A stretch of DNA of 64,000 bases from Lucinisca nassula (taxonomy: Eukaryota; Mollusca; Bivalvia; Lucinida; Lucinidae). This document shows positions 19,107 through 28,875 of this stretch, piece after piece; within the stretch, counting starts at the first letter, position 1; each line of letters starts with the position of its first letter. The notes beneath the pieces are model-generated. The model ran no database searches. It worked only from the letters and a program-made list of their open reading frames with translations, and was not told the origin of the DNA. The position numbers and the translations under genes are program-made. The DNA lies in NCBI GenBank assembly GCA_963580285.1, contig OY757011.1:201455644-201519643 (forward strand), in the 5' to 3' direction.

Positions 19107-19448
19107 TTATGCATGTAATTCTTTCTTTGGAAAAACTAAATCATAAGCATGATATTTATTTTTTTTATTATTCTTACATGGTTTCAAACCAAGTGGTCTT
19201 ACATAAAATGGTGGTTCTTTACCTTCTATCTTCTTTGTGAGATGTGCAGGACTCCATACTTCACCATTGTCTTTGAGAGTTAAAATTACACTCACACCAT
19301 TGTCTGTGTCAATTGTTCTGTAGTCAGTGATTGTATAAATGTTGTTGATTTCTAAATCAGTCCATTTCTTTGTGCTAAATTGACTTTGTTCTTTTAACAA
19401 CGCTTCAAATTCATCAGTTGAGATATTTTGAATATTGTTGTTTGACAT
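19107..19448 (-). CDS. Element 1 small protein, possibly nucleic-acid binding (113 aa)
   Basis: The start MSNNNIQNISTDEFEALLKE leads into a probable all-beta domain: KWTDLEINNIYTITDYRTID, then VSVILTLKDNGEVWSPAHLT and PFYVRPLGLKPCKNNKKNKY. The pattern (short strands, Trp and Tyr, basic loops) could be a single-strand DNA-binding OB-like fold. I recall comparable small proteins from related elements but no proven function, so this is only a suggestion. It is divergent from the integrase gene with a 36-base spacer. Confidence 0.5.
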   Translation of the reverse strand: MSNNNIQNISTDEFEALLKEQSQFSTKKWTDLEINNIYTITDYRTIDTDNGVSVILTLKDNGEVWSPAHLTKKIEGKEPPFYVRPLGLKPCKNNKKNKYHAYDLVFPKKELHA

Positions 19449-19484
19449 TTTTTATGTTTATAAAATTTTCTTAAATATAAATAA

Positions 19485-20384
19485 ATGGAGAAGATATACT
19501 ATAGTCCAAAAGGTTTCTGGAAAGGACACTCAGCAGTTAGTAAATTAGCAAAAGAAGCAAAGGTTAGTCAGAAACAAGCATTAGAGTTCTTAAAGAAACA
19601 AGCAATTTGGCAAATATATTTACCTGCACCTAAGAGAATAATAAGACCAAAATTTGATGTGTCTGCAGAGAATGAAGTTCATCAGGCTGATTTGTTGTTT
19701 TTACCTCACGATACTATTGGTAGAAAAACATACAAGTATGCATTAACAGTGGTTGATATTGGAACAAGATATAAAGAAGCCGAACCTTTGACGTCGAAAG
19801 ATAGTAAAGAAGTTGCAAATGCTTTTGAGAAGATTTATAAAAGACATTTGAAGTATCCTAAACTATTGCAAGTTGACCCTGGTAGAGAATTTATGAGTTC
19901 CGTTTCAACTTTGATGGAAAAGCATAATACCAAAATAAGAAGAGGTAGAAAAGAAATACACAGAGACCAAGGAATAGTAGAAAGATTTAATAGAACCTTA
20001 GCAGAAAGATTGTTTGGTTATCAATATGCTAAAGAGATTGATACTAAAAAAAGAAACAGAGAATGGGTTAAGAGATTATCTGATGTTATTAAAGCATTAA
20101 ATAAGGAGACGAAAAAACCTCCTCCAATTATAACAAGAAAAGTTGATGCTGAAATTTGTCCTTATGCAAATGTTAGATATTTGTATCAACCTGGAGAATT
20201 AGAAGGTGGTGGAAAGAGAAGGGCTACTGACCCAGTATGGTCTGTTGATATTCATAAGATTGACTATCATATTATAACGCAGGGAATAAGAGTTTATTAT
20301 TTGAAATCTCCTGCACCTAAGAGAGGGTTTGTCAAAGAGGAATTACTTATTGTTCCGGCTGATACCCATACGCGTATGTCGTGA
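19485..20384 (+). CDS. Element 1 retroviral-type integrase (299 aa)
   Basis: DDE integrase that would insert the element and make the short target duplication. The catalytic triad is visible: D69 (VHQADLLFLP), D131 (LLQVDPGREF) and E166 (QGIVERFNRTLAERL), with 34 residues between the last two, so DD35E. The N terminus (YYSPKGFWKGHSAVSKLAKE) resembles the Polinton pattern of YYDP..P..Y.G...L. After the core the C-terminal part (RATDPVWSVDIHKIDY, GIRVYYLKSPAPKRGFVKEE) looks like an SH3-like barrel; there is no chromodomain. The length is usual. Its last 38 bases overlap the convergent polymerase gene. Confidence 0.92.
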   Translation: MEKIYYSPKGFWKGHSAVSKLAKEAKVSQKQALEFLKKQAIWQIYLPAPKRIIRPKFDVSAENEVHQADLLFLPHDTIGRKTYKYALTVVDIGTRYKEAEPLTSKDSKEVANAFEKIYKRHLKYPKLLQVDPGREFMSSVSTLMEKHNTKIRRGRKEIHRDQGIVERFNRTLAERLFGYQYAKEIDTKKRNREWVKRLSDVIKALNKETKKPPPIITRKVDAEICPYANVRYLYQPGELEGGGKRRATDPVWSVDIHKIDYHIITQGIRVYYLKSPAPKRGFVKEELLIVPADTHTRMS

Positions 20385-23300
20385 TTCCATCTGGTGCTAT
20401 GTATCTTTTTGTGTCTAAAGGAGAAAGTGTAGTCTTATTTACTTTTAATCCATATATGTTGTGATGCATTGAGCGTAGCATGTTCATTGAGTGTGTGTAT
20501 TTCTTTTTGTTGAATAATGCATCTCTGTAGTTTTCAAAATTGATTTGTTTTTTGATTACATATTTTTTTGTTCCTTTCGCTTTTTTGATGACTTGTTCAT
20601 CTGCTCTTAATACTGAATATAATTTAGGACGAAGACCAATATATTCTGATATTGAAACACCAGCACATTCATCCTTCATCTTACCTATGACCTTCTTGTT
20701 TGTTTCATCGTATAGTGGATGTTCTTTTGGATAATCAGCGAAATCGTATTCATCTTTCATTTCAGACATATCTTTGTAAGCATCTTCAGTTTTAATGGCT
20801 ACTAATAAACTATCAGTATCGGTGTATAACAAGGTGCAGTTATCACCATACTTCTTTTTCAATGTATTATAATACCAATCATACATAAGATGTTTTGATA
20901 AATCTAAAACACAGAAGCCAACATATATTGGTTTATTTAGAGTTAATCTTGTTTTATTCACTTGAATGGCAGATAACTCATCAGAGAACTTTACTCTACG
21001 ATTGAAGTTTGGTTTGGCTATTATCTTGCGGATTTTTTCATTTTCACTGCCATCTGTTTTGACTAATTTAATATCAACTCTTTTACGTATGTTTTCCATT
21101 GTTTTGCCAAATACTGAGTTGTTCATAAGTTTAAAGAAATCTTTTTCAAATGTAGTCTTTGCATTTTTACGTAATTCTGTATTCAGACGTATGTAAGGTT
21201 CCATCCAAGGTTTCTCATCAAATTCTAATATTCTGTGTATTTTTGTTATTTTCATACCAAGTTGTTTGTATAGTCTCAAGTTCTTGTAATGTACTACATA
21301 TTTCTTCTTATCCATTAGATTGGGGACAAGTTTTTCTGTTTTTAACATACTATTTTCAATCAGTTCATTTTGATAGTCGGATAACCATTCTTTTTTAATT
21401 GCTAATTTTTCAGGTGCAAGTGGATAGTCGTTATGTAGTTTATGTAAATGTTTGGGATATTCTAAATCTACTTCATATATTCTTCCTCTACCTTTTTTTA
21501 GTGGTTGAAGTTCTCCATCTATTAAATCTTTATTAGTTATCCATTTGAAACCACCATATGGAAGTGGTTGGCTCATTGAATGACCATATAAATTATTTGC
21601 ATCTAAATACATTATGTAATTGTCTTCTCCATCTGGATTATAATCTGCGACATATTTATTGTTTGCTTTTGCGTGTCTTTTAGAAACCATACTTATTCCA
21701 CCTCTCATTCCTTTTTCAATGAAAAGATGCATATCCAAATCTGATAGAAGTTGTAATTCTATTTTTGTGTATTTTAGAAGAGCATCCCAAGATAGACCAG
21801 GTGCAGTGTAGTAATGTAGAGGGTCAAGTTTATAGTTATTCATACAGGTTTCTCTAAACTTTTGAAAAACATCTGCAAGTAAGAGAACATCTGTTTTGAG
21901 ATATAAATCATGATAATCACCAAGTGTTTTACAGTTAAATTGTTTCCATACTTTTTGAGCGTGTTCATAGTCTTTTTGTTTGATACTTTCATCTGTTAGA
22001 GAACTGTAGAATTTGTCTATTGGTGGTAGTTCAGTTTCATTGAATCTTTCTTGACTGTCAATATATTCGTATGGATAGATACCTTTACGAGCAAGAAGAT
22101 GTGAGTTAGTTGTATGTTTTACAGTTAATGGTAAGTCTGATTTGTTGAGTTGTTCATATCTTGTATTGTGGCATTTTTTACATTTTGCTGTTAATAACCA
22201 ATTTTCATTGATGTTTATTTCTTCTGTATCTTTACATTTTTCACATTCTGTACTTACACCAATTGCTCCATCTACTAACTTTTCAAGAGAGGAAGCCATA
22301 AATTGAAAACTGTCTAAGAATTTTAGCTGTCCAATGTTGAATGAGATGAATTTCTCTGAATTATTTGCAATACAAGTAATGTTTCCACTTGTTTTGTGTA
22401 TTTTCTGCATTATTAGATGACTATCATAACCTTTTAAGTTGTGGAAGATAACTGGAATTTTGGTTTTATTTGGTTTGATTGCAAGTTTGAGATTACAAGA
22501 TTTATGTGCTGGTCCTCTGTATTCTCCAGTGAAATGACAGTGGTCTTTTACTTTTGGATTTTTTTCATTGTCAATTGGATTTTCACATATCCAGCAATGA
22601 GTAGCCTCTTCATAATCTTGTATGTTCTGTTCTGTCATTATTATTTTTTCAGGATGCTTGAAAACGTTGTTAATATTTTCTACTTCGCATTCTAAGTGAT
22701 TTAAAAAAACTTCAGCTGTATCTTCACCTCTGTAGATTACCGGTTCTTCAGCTTTACCATCATATCTAACAACTTGATAACCGAATCCACACGCTTCGTG
22801 TTCGCTTGTTATTTCTGATTTGTCTCCTTTTTGTTGTGATTTGGGTTTGATTGTGCTTTCAAAGTCAGCATAGATAACATATGGAACGGGCATTTGATTT
22901 TGATGGTTTTTAAACTTGATAAGACCTTTTGATGGCATTTCTATTCGCATTGGAGATTTATTTATGCCTTCACAGTCTTCTTTGTGTTTGATTAGTAGGT
23001 CTTCTCTTGAAAAACGGTGAAGACATCTATCACAGAAATGTGTTTTATGTTTGTGTTTATTGTTCTGATTGTAAAGTAATCTATAAAGGTTTTTAATAAA
23101 ACAGTAGTGATATTTTGTTTCTGTTTTTGGCTCATCAGGAGGATAGTCATCAGGATTATAATCTTCATCTATCATTTCTTCTTCACTATCATCAATTTCC
23201 TCTTCAACATCTTCAGTTATCAAAAGCAGATTAATTCGTTCTTTATCATTTGGTTGATTTGAAATATGATATGGAAATATAGTAAGTTTCTCTGTCTTTT

Positions 23301-23397
23301 TTGTTAATGTGTATCCATAAACATTGATTGCTATATTGTTTTGTTTCTCAACTTTTGGTATTTGTGAGATTGGTGTGGGGAAGTCTATTCCTTCCAT
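20347..23397 (-). CDS. polB: Element 1 DNA polymerase B, main open part (1016 aa)
   Basis: Family B polymerase of the protein-primed type. Exonuclease motifs are visible: ExoI YADFESTIKP (about 176-185), ExoII FHNLKGYDSHL (about 318-327) and ExoIII LYLKTDVLLLADVF (about 498-511). Polymerase motifs are A YLDANNLYGHSM (597-608), B FKLMNNSVFGKTM (755-767) and C LLYTDTDSLL (856-865). N-terminal extras include a zinc-finger-like FCDRCLHRF...HKEDC (121-142), an HNH/endonuclease VII-like CWIC...DHCHFTGEYRGPAHKSCN (268-302) and a CECKC..CKKC ribbon (385-409). An acidic stretch lies at 63-90. The same frame is open upstream as far as a TAG at 23557-23559, and the gene really begins at 24225 (next entry). 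Overlaps the integrase tail by 38 bases. Confidence 0.92.
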   Translation of the reverse strand: MEGIDFPTPISQIPKVEKQNNIAINVYGYTLTKKTEKLTIFPYHISNQPNDKERINLLLITEDVEEEIDDSEEEMIDEDYNPDDYPPDEPKTETKYHYCFIKNLYRLLYNQNNKHKHKTHFCDRCLHRFSREDLLIKHKEDCEGINKSPMRIEMPSKGLIKFKNHQNQMPVPYVIYADFESTIKPKSQQKGDKSEITSEHEACGFGYQVVRYDGKAEEPVIYRGEDTAEVFLNHLECEVENINNVFKHPEKIIMTEQNIQDYEEATHCWICENPIDNEKNPKVKDHCHFTGEYRGPAHKSCNLKLAIKPNKTKIPVIFHNLKGYDSHLIMQKIHKTSGNITCIANNSEKFISFNIGQLKFLDSFQFMASSLEKLVDGAIGVSTECEKCKDTEEININENWLLTAKCKKCHNTRYEQLNKSDLPLTVKHTTNSHLLARKGIYPYEYIDSQERFNETELPPIDKFYSSLTDESIKQKDYEHAQKVWKQFNCKTLGDYHDLYLKTDVLLLADVFQKFRETCMNNYKLDPLHYYTAPGLSWDALLKYTKIELQLLSDLDMHLFIEKGMRGGISMVSKRHAKANNKYVADYNPDGEDNYIMYLDANNLYGHSMSQPLPYGGFKWITNKDLIDGELQPLKKGRGRIYEVDLEYPKHLHKLHNDYPLAPEKLAIKKEWLSDYQNELIENSMLKTEKLVPNLMDKKKYVVHYKNLRLYKQLGMKITKIHRILEFDEKPWMEPYIRLNTELRKNAKTTFEKDFFKLMNNSVFGKTMENIRKRVDIKLVKTDGSENEKIRKIIAKPNFNRRVKFSDELSAIQVNKTRLTLNKPIYVGFCVLDLSKHLMYDWYYNTLKKKYGDNCTLLYTDTDSLLVAIKTEDAYKDMSEMKDEYDFADYPKEHPLYDETNKKVIGKMKDECAGVSISEYIGLRPKLYSVLRADEQVIKKAKGTKKYVIKKQINFENYRDALFNKKKYTHSMNMLRSMHHNIYGLKVNKTTLSPLDTKRYIAPDGITTYAYGYQPEQ

Positions 23398-23556
23398 ATT
23401 TAATGTGCCTAAATATTTACGATAACTTGATAACTTACTTGGATTGTTTTTGTTTGGGTATTTAGAAGCAAGTATATGCCATTCTAAACATCTATCATCA
23501 TCATTTGATAAATTAATTATTGCTTTTTTATTTGCTATTACACTTGGAAGAGAAAT

Positions 23557-24225
23557 CTACGAAGAACCTTTGAGTGGTTCATATTTTGCTATGTTAAGAT
23601 AAAGTTTGATACAATGGTCAATTTCTAAATTTGTTGCAGTATTTGTGAATTTTTCAATCCATGTTTGTAAATAAGACGTTTGTTTATCATAATATTCATC
23701 TAAATTATTTCCATCAAGAACTGCACATTGTTCTCCGTGTCCTGCACCGATAACTTCTTTTCTTTCACCATTAAGTTCATCTTTAAAGAACTTTATAGAT
23801 AATCCAATTGAAAATTTAATGCCATTGTATTCTTTAATGTCTTCATTAATTTTATCTATAATGACAGATTTTTTTTCATTAAACAAAATATTTGGGTCTT
23901 TATATTTATGAGCATCTATTTCATACGCTTTGAAGTAATTGCATAATGGTTTATCAACCAGTTTCAGAGCATTTTTCTCTTCTTTAGTATCATCATCTAT
24001 ATCTTCATCATTAATTTTTTCACTTGTTTTAACAGCATTTTGTTGCTGTCGTTTTCTTATCTTTTTATCTCTACGTCTTTTACGCAGATTTTCCAACGTA
24101 GAAGTTTGTTGTGGAGGCTCTTTAAGAGCATCAACCATTTTACGCAATTGTTCATCGTTAATAACTCCATCACGATGAAGATTTAATATATATTGTACAT
24201 CTTTGTTACTCATTCTTTTTACCAT
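23557..24225 (-). CDS. Element 1 DNA polymerase B, N-terminal part cut off by an in-frame stop (222 aa)
   Basis: This frame starts MVKRMSNKDVQYILNLHRDG and ends at TAG (23557-23559). The frame then stays open for 53 codons to the Met used above, so 20347-24225 is one 1292-codon gene with a single stop at codon 223. The part contains a basic linker (ENLRKRRRDKKIRKRQQQN) and a domain YNGIKFSIGLSIKFFKDEL with GHGEQCAVLDGNNLDEYYDK. It ends IDHCIKLYLNIAKYEPLKGS, the lead-in expected before the polymerase in this group. Point mutation is the simplest explanation; readthrough is possible. Divergent from the zinc-binding gene. Confidence 0.8.
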   Translation of the reverse strand: MVKRMSNKDVQYILNLHRDGVINDEQLRKMVDALKEPPQQTSTLENLRKRRRDKKIRKRQQQNAVKTSEKINDEDIDDDTKEEKNALKLVDKPLCNYFKAYEIDAHKYKDPNILFNEKKSVIIDKINEDIKEYNGIKFSIGLSIKFFKDELNGERKEVIGAGHGEQCAVLDGNNLDEYYDKQTSYLQTWIEKFTNTATNLEIDHCIKLYLNIAKYEPLKGSS

Positions 24226-24246
24226 TTTTATTTTTTCTTTAATAAA

Positions 24247-24281
<35 letters not shown>

Positions 24282-24292
24282 TAAGTAAAAAA

Positions 24293-24559
24293 ATGGAATG
24301 CACATTCTTGAAAATTGGTAATCACGAACAATGTCATTCAAAAGCGACCAAAAATTCAAAATATTGCAAACTGCATAATTATCTAATGAAAAAAAGTAAA
24401 GTTAAACCCTGTTTGAAATGTGGAAAAGGAACTTGTGCTAAATATCAAATATGTGTTCCTTGTGGAGAGCAAAAAGAGAGATTAAAACATCGATATTATG
24501 AATTGGTGAAGCCGTATAATGATGAAGTTAAGAGATTATTGCATATTGAAACTGTGTAG
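24293..24559 (+). CDS. Element 1 small Cys-rich zinc-binding protein (88 aa)
   Basis: Nine cysteines sit in two apparent zinc sites: C3, C14, C25 with H28 (ECTFLKIGNHEQCHSKATK, KYCKLH) and C40-C43-C54-C57 with C48 (CLKCGKGTCAKYQICVPCGE). A basic helix follows (RLKHRYYELVKPYNDEVKRL). A small regulator or DNA-binding cofactor is likely by composition; the target is unknown. It is preceded by a long T-run and AAGTAAGTAAAAAA, and ends 45 bases before the right TIR. Confidence 0.65.
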   Translation: MECTFLKIGNHEQCHSKATKNSKYCKLHNYLMKKSKVKPCLKCGKGTCAKYQICVPCGEQKERLKHRYYELVKPYNDEVKRLLHIETV

Positions 24560-24604
24560 TCAGTGTTGTTTTTTTTTTTTTTTTGTTCTGCGCATCTCTG
24601 TCTC

Positions 24605-25002
24605 TAAAGGTGAGTACTTTTATTTTCTCAATGAACAAAATGGATTACGCGTAATCATGAATAAAAAGTCTCAACAAAATGGATTACGCGTAATTGTCTT
24701 TGATATACATGTATATGTATAGACAAATATATCACCGATTACAGCGTAATCTTCAATCGATTGTTTCAACAAATAGTGATAACATACTGTGAATAGGATA
24801 GAGTGTTAGTTGTTGTTCTGCGGTGCAGAATATATGTGGTATGACGTGTCTATAGTGTGTTAGTTGTTGTTCTGCGGTATTACCGCAGTATATACTGCGG
24901 TAAAATATATATGTGTCTATATATATAGATAGTGCCGTTTTTTGGGGTAATTTGTGAGCGTAGAGAACAAATTACCTCAAAAGCGGCACTATCTATATAT
25001 AT
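24605..25002. repeat. Element 1 right terminal inverted repeat
   Basis: Inverse of the left TIR, 398 bp. It differs by one base near the tip (AAAAGCGG versus AAAACGG) and by six extra bases in the ATACATGTATATGTAT region. The high identity of the two ends suggests recent insertion, or repair of one end from the other. The tip palindrome is at 24919-25002. Confidence 0.93.
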
Positions 25003-25195
25003 TATACTCATAACATAGGTTTTGGGTACTCGTTAGAACCGCCTCATTGAGGCGGTTCTAACGAGTACCCACAACCTATGTTTTGGAACAGAAATAAGGA
25101 AAATAATGAACACCCCCCTAAACCCCAGTTTTCGTTATATAAAGTGGGGTTCAGGGGGGGGGGGGGGTCTTCATTTCACGGACTTGTCCACGTGA
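25002..25195. repeat. Right half of the target repeat, with target-site duplicate
   Basis: TTATAC (25002-25007) repeats the bases at 8968-8973. The rest (CATAGGTTTTGGGTACTC, GAACCGCC hairpin, AACCCCAGTTTTCG with AAAGTGGGGTTC, then CACGGACTTGTCCACGTGATG) completes a GCCTC-hairpin repeat interrupted by Element 1. Confidence 0.75.
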
Positions 25196-25484
25196 TGACC
25201 AATATATAACAATGGACTCTCCCAACTAATAAGTTTGGAGCGGTCCATTTCCAATTACATGTGTAGGCGTGCCAGGTTGTATTGTTAGCCGTATGTTTTG
25301 CAAAAATTGTGTTCTTTCAGCAAACAGTGTAGACCGAGATCTGATCTGGGTCTGCAATGTTTGCCAATGTCCAGAAAAGGGACACTAGGCATATCATCAC
25401 GAAAACACCCCTATATAATTTTGACCCCCTTGAACCCCACTTTCATATAGTAAAACTGGGGTTTAAAGATGTATACCTTATTAG
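25196..25484. repeat. Fragments of two palindromic repeats
   Basis: 25315-25370 is a fragment of a repeat seen at 51885-51960, 52196-52255 and 53055-53100 (GCAAACAGTGTAGACC with GGGTCTGCAATGTTTGC). 25385-25484 is a partial GCCTC-hairpin repeat (ACCCCACTTTCATATAG, CTGGGGTTTAAAG). Confidence 0.6.
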
Positions 25485-28330
25485 GGCCCCGCATTTATTT
25501 GCGGGTGCCCTATAGTAATCACCCTTTCTGTCCGTCTGCCCGTTCACATTTTTTATGTTTTTTTTCTTAATAACTTAAAAACCGTCAGACGCATCAACTT
25601 CAAAGTAGAAGTAAAACAAAGATCAGGAATCGATACAATTAACTTACTCCACCCATCAAAGACACCAAAGGGAAAGAAACACAAACATTAAGCGACCAGA
25701 CCATATTGGAAACCTAAACAAAGGGAGGCCATAAGGACAGTTACTTTCCTACAAAATGGCCATATGGCCATCCAAAATAAAAAGACACAAGTGATATACA
25801 CAGTTAGTAACAAACAACACCATAAATAAACCGCCACAGAAGTACCGCCTTGGAACGGTCAGTGGAATGATTTCCACTGGGGGGCTTAAATCGATTTTAC
25901 GTGGCCACAATCCTCGCCCTTACTTCCGTCGCGATTAAGACAAATAATTTGTTCAGTCCGCATGAAGGCCTCCTCAGTGCAACATCTCCGTGAACACAAA
26001 AAATCAAAGAACCACAGAGGTGAGACAACGGTGAGGACTCGACAGCAAGAAAACATTGAAATGCTAGAGCAAAAGAAAAACAACAGTTAGACTCCGATGG
26101 GCCCGACCAAAGACAGAGCATCAGGCACCAACCAACATTACCTTGAATTAGATCTCACTAATTCTCAATAAGCCTTTACGTTGGAGCCGTCATAGAATCT
26201 GAGGCCCGACCCACCGGCGTGCAATTAAAGAGGGAAGCAAAGTTGCCAACCGTGATTGGGTTAACTACCATGCATGCAGTCTGTCGTATAACATCCATGT
26301 TCAAACCTCAAATATAAGGTCACAATATCATTACACAATTTCATGGCAAAGTAGAAGTAAAACAAAGATCAGGAATCGATACAATTAACTTACTCAAGTT
26401 ACGTAATTCTATTTACAATACATTCAGAGTTATGGCCCTTTGAAAAACTTAATAAATGTCAACATTTTTCATGTTTTTCCTTAATAACTTACAAACCGTC
26501 AAACCTATCAACTTCAAACTTTAAATATATGGACTCATCATCATTACACAATTTACGGCAAGTTACCTAACTGTAGCTTCAATACTCTCAGAGTTATGGC
26601 ATTTATTTGCGGGTGCTCTATAGTAATCACTCTGTATGTCCGTCTGTCCGCCCGTCTGTCCGTCTGTCCGTCCACATTTTTCATGTTTTTTTTTCTTAAT
26701 AACAAAACTGTTAGACGCATCAACTTCAAACTTAAAATATAAGGTCACAATTTCATTACACAATTCATGGCACGTTACGTAACTCTAGCTACGATACATT
26801 CAGAGTTATGGCCCTTTGAAAAACTTAATAAATGTCCACATTTGTCATGTTTTTTCTTAATAACTCACAAACCGTCAAACCTATCAACTTTAAACTTTAA
26901 ATATATGGTCTCATCATTATTACACAATTTATGGCAAGTTACCTAACTGTAGCTTCAATACTCTCAGAGTTATGGCCCTTTGAAAAACTTAAAAAAAATC
27001 AGTTTTTTTTTTTCATGTTTTTTCTTAATAATTTACAAACCATCAAACCTATCAACTTCAAAATTTAAATATATGGTCTCATCATCATTACACAATTTAT
27101 GGCAAGTTACCTAACTGTAGCTTCAATACTCTCAGAGTTATGGCATTTATTTGCGGATGCCCTATAGTAATCACCCTGTATGTCCGTCTGTCCATCCGTC
27201 TTTCCGTCCACATTTTTCATGTTTTTTTTTCTTCTTAATAACAAAACTGTTAGACACATCAACTTCAAACTTTAAATATAAGGTCACAATATCATTACAC
27301 AATTTCATGGCAAGTTACGTAACTCTAGCTACAATACATTCAGAGTTATGGCCCTTTAGAAAACTTAATAAATGTCCACATTTTTCATGTTTTTTCTTAA
27401 TAACTTACAAAACGTCAACCCTATCAACTTCAAACTTTAAATATATGGTCTCATCATCATTACACAATTTATGGCAAGTTACCCAACTGTAGCTTCAATA
27501 CTCTCAGAGTTATGGCACTTTGAAAAACTAAAAAAAATCATTTTTTTTTATGTTTTTTTTTTTCTTAATAATTTACAAACCATCAAACTTATCAACTTCA
27601 AATCTTTATTATGTGGTCTCATTATCATTACACAATTTTATGACAAGTTACGTAGCTGTAGTTTCAATACTCTCAGAGTTATGGCCCTTTGAAAAACTAA
27701 AAAAATCAGCTGTTTTCGTCTTTTGTTTTCGTCTTCTGTTTTAAACCGCTAAAGATATTCAAATGAACATTCCTATAGTTAATGACAGTTGCCCTATAGT
27801 AATGCCCTGTCTTTCTGTCTGTCCATCTGTCCATCCATCCATACAGCCGTCCATCTGATCGTCTGTCCAGCAACATTTGTCATGTTTACAAACCTTCAAA
27901 CGCAACATTTTCAACCTTTAAAGGTAAGATCACAACAACATTAAACAATTTCAAGGCAAGTTACTGAACTTTAGCTTTAATACTCTCAGAGTTATTGCCT
28001 TTTAAACAACAAAAAAAAATCTGCATTTTTCGTCTTATGTTTTCATCTTAATTTCAAAACCAATATAGATATCCGAATGAAAATGAAGCTGAAGTTTTTG
28101 ACAGGTTGTCATGTAGTAATACCCTTTCGTTGTTTTTATTCATAACTTACAAGCCGTCAAATGCATCAACTTCAAACTTTAGATATAAGGTAACAATATC
28201 ATAACACAATAAAATGGCAAGTTACGTAACTCTAGCTACAATACTCTAAGAGTTATAACCCTTTGAAAACAAAATCCAACTCCCCTGATGGCACTGCCGG
28301 GGCCCTAGCCAGTTTCACTGACAGCTCTTG
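25485..28330 (-). repeat. Satellite array with terminal hairpin, Helitron-like (pearl type)
   Basis: The left end is a hairpin GGGCCCCGCATTTATTTGCG with GGGTGCCCTATA, followed by a GTCCGTCTGCCCG microsatellite (again at 26640 and 27183). About fifteen monomers of roughly 165 bases follow, with marks AACTTCAAACTTTAAATATA, CATTACACAATTTATGGCAA and CTCAGAGTTATGGCCC. Groups of about 545 bases restart with GCATTTATTTGCGG. Hairpin, GTCC/ACGG microsatellite and a ~160-base tandem core are what is known of bivalve pearl/CvA elements and non-autonomous Helitron relatives; the class is inferred. A copy of the TTGTATCGATTCC repeat lies inside at 25610-25830. No gene. Confidence 0.7.
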
Positions 28331-28844
28331 TTTTTAGCTCACCAGAGTCGAAGGCTCCGGGGGAGCTTATAGCTTGGATAGGCAGTTGTCCGTCGTAGTC
28401 TGCGTCTGCGTCGTCTGCGTCGCCTGCGTCCATTTTCAAACGACATCTCCTCTGAAGCCACTGGACCGATTCAGCCCAAATTTCATCTGTAGCATCCCTG
28501 CCCAAGAGGGATTGAAAGTTCGTGTTTTAAATGAAAATCGGCTCATTAGTTTGGTTGCTATGGCAAAGAGTTTCCATAGACTTATAATGGGGAAAATAGA
28601 AAAATGGCATTTACTGCCAAGCCTCTGCAAATATTTTGACAAAACTTTCATAGAAATGTTCCATAGGCATTCTACTATCTGCCGTATGATTTTAGGCCTA
28701 TTGATCATTTTAGTGGTTGTCATGGAAACCAAAATGCAAAACAAAGAAAAAAATACTTAAAAAAATCATCTTCTCAGAAACCATACGCTCTAGAAGGCTG
28801 AGACTTTATGAAAATATTCACCATATTTGCCTTTGCAGGTTTTG

Positions 28845-28875
<31 letters not shown>

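Larger units (their letters stand above)
8974..25002. mobile_element. Element 1: complete Polinton/Maverick-like virus-derived transposon
   Basis: A 16,029-bp unit is bounded by near-identical terminal inverted repeats (8974-9365 and 24605-25002). TTATAC lies on both sides (8968-8973 and 25002-25007, with one base of ambiguity, or TATAC as a 5-bp duplication); a 6-bp duplication is typical of Polintons. It encodes the hallmark set: a family B DNA polymerase, a retroviral-type integrase, an FtsK/HerA-like packaging ATPase and capsid-like proteins. Genes alternate between strands with divergent A+T rich spacers and convergent overlapping ends. No adenovirus-type protease was found. The host repeat it entered is on both sides. 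Five of its genes carry lesions, so this copy is unlikely to be fully active. Confidence 0.9.

Noticed and set aside
9363..24559. A hidden adenain-like protease in Element 1
   Set aside because: No Element 1 protein shows the His...Asp...NCG-type Cys pattern seen in Element 2.
24600..24620. Splice-donor-like AAGGTGAGTAC at the inner TIR edge
   Set aside because: A single match to a short consensus, with no acceptor or transcript evidence.
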